From the NCBI GenBank assembly GCA_947441745.1, contig CANEUJ010000089.1, forward strand, positions 1 to 6,979: a stretch of DNA of 6,979 nt. The letters run 5' to 3'. Both the position numbers and the translations under genes were made by a program. The notes under the pieces are model-generated. The model was not told the origin of the DNA. It was given only the letters and a program-made list of their open reading frames with translations, and ran no database searches. Of this stretch, positions 5,617 through 6,979 are shown in pieces. This stretch comes from Neisseriaceae bacterium. GTDB lineage: Bacteria > Pseudomonadota > Gammaproteobacteria > Burkholderiales > UBA11063. How positions within the stretch are numbered: position 1 is the first letter of the stretch; each line of letters begins with the position of its first letter.

Positions 5617-5649
5617 ACCTTGTTTATCTAAGGTCGCAGTTTTTGACCT
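5617..5649 (+). terminator. Weak, alternative hairpins after the POT gene
   Basis: In the 74-nt convergent gap, ACCTT (5617-5621) can pair with AAGGT (5630-5634), followed five bases later by TTTTT. Alternatively AGGTC (5631-5635) can pair with GACCT (5645-5649). The two are mutually exclusive and each has only a five-base-pair stem, so this is a poor intrinsic terminator, though no better one is visible for either convergent transcript. Confidence 0.25.
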
Positions 5650-5683
5650 ATAATATTATCTTACTACATTTAGTGTTTGGGTA

Positions 5684-6367
5684 TTATATTTTGGAGCTTA
5701 AAAAATTTAACTCTTGTTTTTGCTCTTTCCATGTTGGGTGTAGTCTAGTTAATTCATCATAAAATGCTGGACTATGGTTAAAGTGTCGTATATGACAAAG
5801 CTCATGGGCAATAATATAGTCTATTATTTCAAGGCTTACTTTTATTAAGCTGGTATTAAGAGTTATGGTATTAGTAGTTTTATTATAGCTCCCCCAGCGT
5901 CTTTTCATAGTGCGAAAGCGTAGGAGTGGGGTATTAATTTTCCAGTGACTGATATTATCTAGATATTTTTCATATTGTTTAGTAAGAATTGGTTTTGATT
6001 GTTGTAAATACCAAGCATTGAGGATTTTAATTTTGAACTCAAATTCATCTTTTGGGGTAAAAAGATGAACGAAATTATCAATTATCTCAATTTTTATTTT
6101 TTTATCCAAGATAATATTTAGTTTATAACACTCTCCCAAGAAATAAATTTTACTCCCGATAGATAAATCATTTGGTTTTGATAGTTTAGCTAATTTAGAT
6201 TCGATTAAGCTCCAATTTTTGTCAATTAGCTCTAAAGCAGTAGATTTCTTTATCCATTTATTGTGGGTTACCATAATCAAGCCATCAGGCTTAATTCGTA
6301 AATAACAATGCTTTATTGCTTTGGCAATAAGCTGAACCTGTATTCCGCGATATTCGAAAATTTCCAT
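5684..6367 (-). CDS. YgjP-like zinc metallopeptidase (DUF45/PF01863)
   Basis: A 227-residue protein of the YgjP family, small predicted zinc-dependent peptidases related to the WLM/SprT group. The C-terminal half has the family pattern in order: R152-T-M-K-R-R-W158-G-S160 ('RxxKxRWGSC', here with Tyr where Cys is common), ITLNTSLIK, then the zinc site H188-E-L-C-H192 followed by N197-H198-S-P-A-F. The N-terminal half is the usual β-rich part (YRGIQVQLIAKAIKHCYLRIKPDG). Length is typical (about 220-250). No signal peptide, so cytoplasmic. The start is ATG 6367, 20 nt after the stop of the radical SAM gene, without a convincing Shine-Dalgarno, so translation may depend on coupling with that gene. 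Physiological substrates of YgjP proteins are largely unknown. The family assignment is strong. Confidence 0.9.
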   Translation of the reverse strand: MEIFEYRGIQVQLIAKAIKHCYLRIKPDGLIMVTHNKWIKKSTALELIDKNWSLIESKLAKLSKPNDLSIGSKIYFLGECYKLNIILDKKIKIEIIDNFVHLFTPKDEFEFKIKILNAWYLQQSKPILTKQYEKYLDNISHWKINTPLLRFRTMKRRWGSYNKTTNTITLNTSLIKVSLEIIDYIIAHELCHIRHFNHSPAFYDELTRLHPTWKEQKQELNFLSSKI

Positions 6368-6387
6368 ATTTATACTTTGTGATAGTT

Positions 6388-6979
6388 TTATTGATAGTAT
6401 TTGACTAATATACCGCTAGTTGATAATCTATTTGCAATAGTTGCCAAAAAATCCTCACTAACTGATGATATATCATGCCCCTCTGGAAGAGCTGGGTTTC
6501 TGGCTGTTGAATATAATAATACCCCAGCAATATGTTTACTTACTGAATTAACAAAATTAATATATGTATCTATTTCATTAGTATCAGGGTCGATACCATT
6601 GGTTTGAAACATGCAGGTTTGAATATATGTTTTACATAGTTTAGTTGCCAGTAATAAACGCTTTTTAACCCCATCAATTGATAAGATTACTTGATTTATT
6701 TTATTTACTCCAGATTTAGTAGCACTATCAACTTTGAACCATATTTCACCATTTAGTGTTGAGAGTATTTGTAATGCCTCACTAATATCAGGGCGACTAA
6801 CCTCACTTCCATTACTAATTAATATGGTCTTTACATTATTAGTTAGTTTATATTTTTCTCTTAGATTAGCAATTATATTAACTACAGCCAAGAAATCATG
6901 AGAAGAAGTAGATTCGCCATTACCAGATAAACAAATATCATTAAAGCGTCTAAATTTAACTGAAGCATATTTTACTAAA
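6388..6979 (-). CDS. Radical SAM protein, TYW1-like/COG0731 type (N-terminus outside window)
   Basis: The frame stays open to the right edge: reading in from 6978 gives LVKYASVKFRRFNDICLSGN, then GESTSSHDFLAVVNIIANLR. The TTG at 6891 is thus an internal Leu and the gene starts beyond the window, at least 196 residues being visible. The core is a radical SAM TIM-barrel half: S-G-N-G-E is the SAM amino-group binding motif after strand 2 (family 'SGNGEPT', here GEST), ILISNGS the next strand, FKVDSAT, INQVILSIDG, YIQTCMFQTNGID and a final GVLLYSTARNP, close to 'VQIYTVARP' of COG0731. The CxxxCxxC iron-sulfur cluster motif is expected upstream and is not seen. Archaeal relatives make wyosine in tRNA, but the bacterial proteins have no settled role. 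It is followed by ygjP after 20 nt, probably the same operon. Confidence 0.8.
   Translation of the reverse strand, partial: LVKYASVKFRRFNDICLSGNGESTSSHDFLAVVNIIANLREKYKLTNNVKTILISNGSEVSRPDISEALQILSTLNGEIWFKVDSATKSGVNKINQVILSIDGVKKRLLLATKLCKTYIQTCMFQTNGIDPDTNEIDTYINFVNSVSKHIAGVLLYSTARNPALPEGHDISSVSEDFLATIANRLSTSGILVKYYQ

Noticed and set aside
6401..6607. Plus-strand open frame of 68 codons
   Set aside because: It is antisense to the radical SAM coding region, with no ribosome site and no recognisable protein features.
6889..6891. TTG as start of the radical SAM gene, giving a small 167-residue protein
   Set aside because: The frame is open through the window edge and the upstream codons encode the conserved SGNGE motif, so the TTG is internal.
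1..6979. CRISPR array, tRNA/rRNA, insertion sequence or defence island
   Set aside because: No regularly spaced repeats, cloverleaf-like sequence, transposase motif or terminal inverted repeats were seen; the window looks like ordinary chromosome with metabolic and transport genes.

Overview
The window is strongly AT-rich (by eye about one third G+C) bacterial chromosome. It is densely coding, with short intergenic gaps and Shine-Dalgarno-led genes. HemJ, a POT transporter, a YeiH-type transporter and an SSB with a DNIPF tip point to a low-GC Gram-negative proteobacterium (a gamma- or betaproteobacterium with an AT-rich genome). No rRNA or other marker gene is present to place it more exactly.

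Layout. At the left edge is the 3' end of a cation diffusion facilitator metal exporter (+ strand). Its stop codon directly abuts the stop of a convergent minus-strand cluster. Read in transcription order from about 3108 down to 287, that cluster is ssb, hemJ (protoporphyrinogen oxidase), a group A FAD monooxygenase, and a hotdog-fold acyl-CoA thioesterase. Gaps are 11 to 22 nt, so it is probably one operon, with an extended -10 promoter just before ssb. Upstream of ssb, also on the minus strand, is a YeiH/UPF0324 family membrane transporter. It diverges from a POT/PTR2 family transporter (+ strand) across a 190-nt AT-rich regulatory region. That region holds an extended -10 element and two overlapping perfect palindromes near the predicted yeiH-type transcription start. 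Convergent with the POT gene is a minus-strand pair: a radical SAM protein (5' end beyond the window) and a YgjP-like zinc metallopeptidase.

How the genes work together. HemJ performs the penultimate step of haem synthesis. The monooxygenase and thioesterase could form a small oxidation and thioester-hydrolysis module of unknown substrate. The two divergent transporters may share regulation through the palindromic region. Four translation starts were moved inward from the longest open frame because of Shine-Dalgarno position or family N-termini: the monooxygenase to 2166, ssb to 3069, the YeiH-type gene to 4120 and the POT gene to 4311.

No mobile element, CRISPR array, RNA gene or clear defence system was seen. 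The points most worth a second look are the mixed operon, the degenerate POT signature, and the divergent promoter region with its palindromes.
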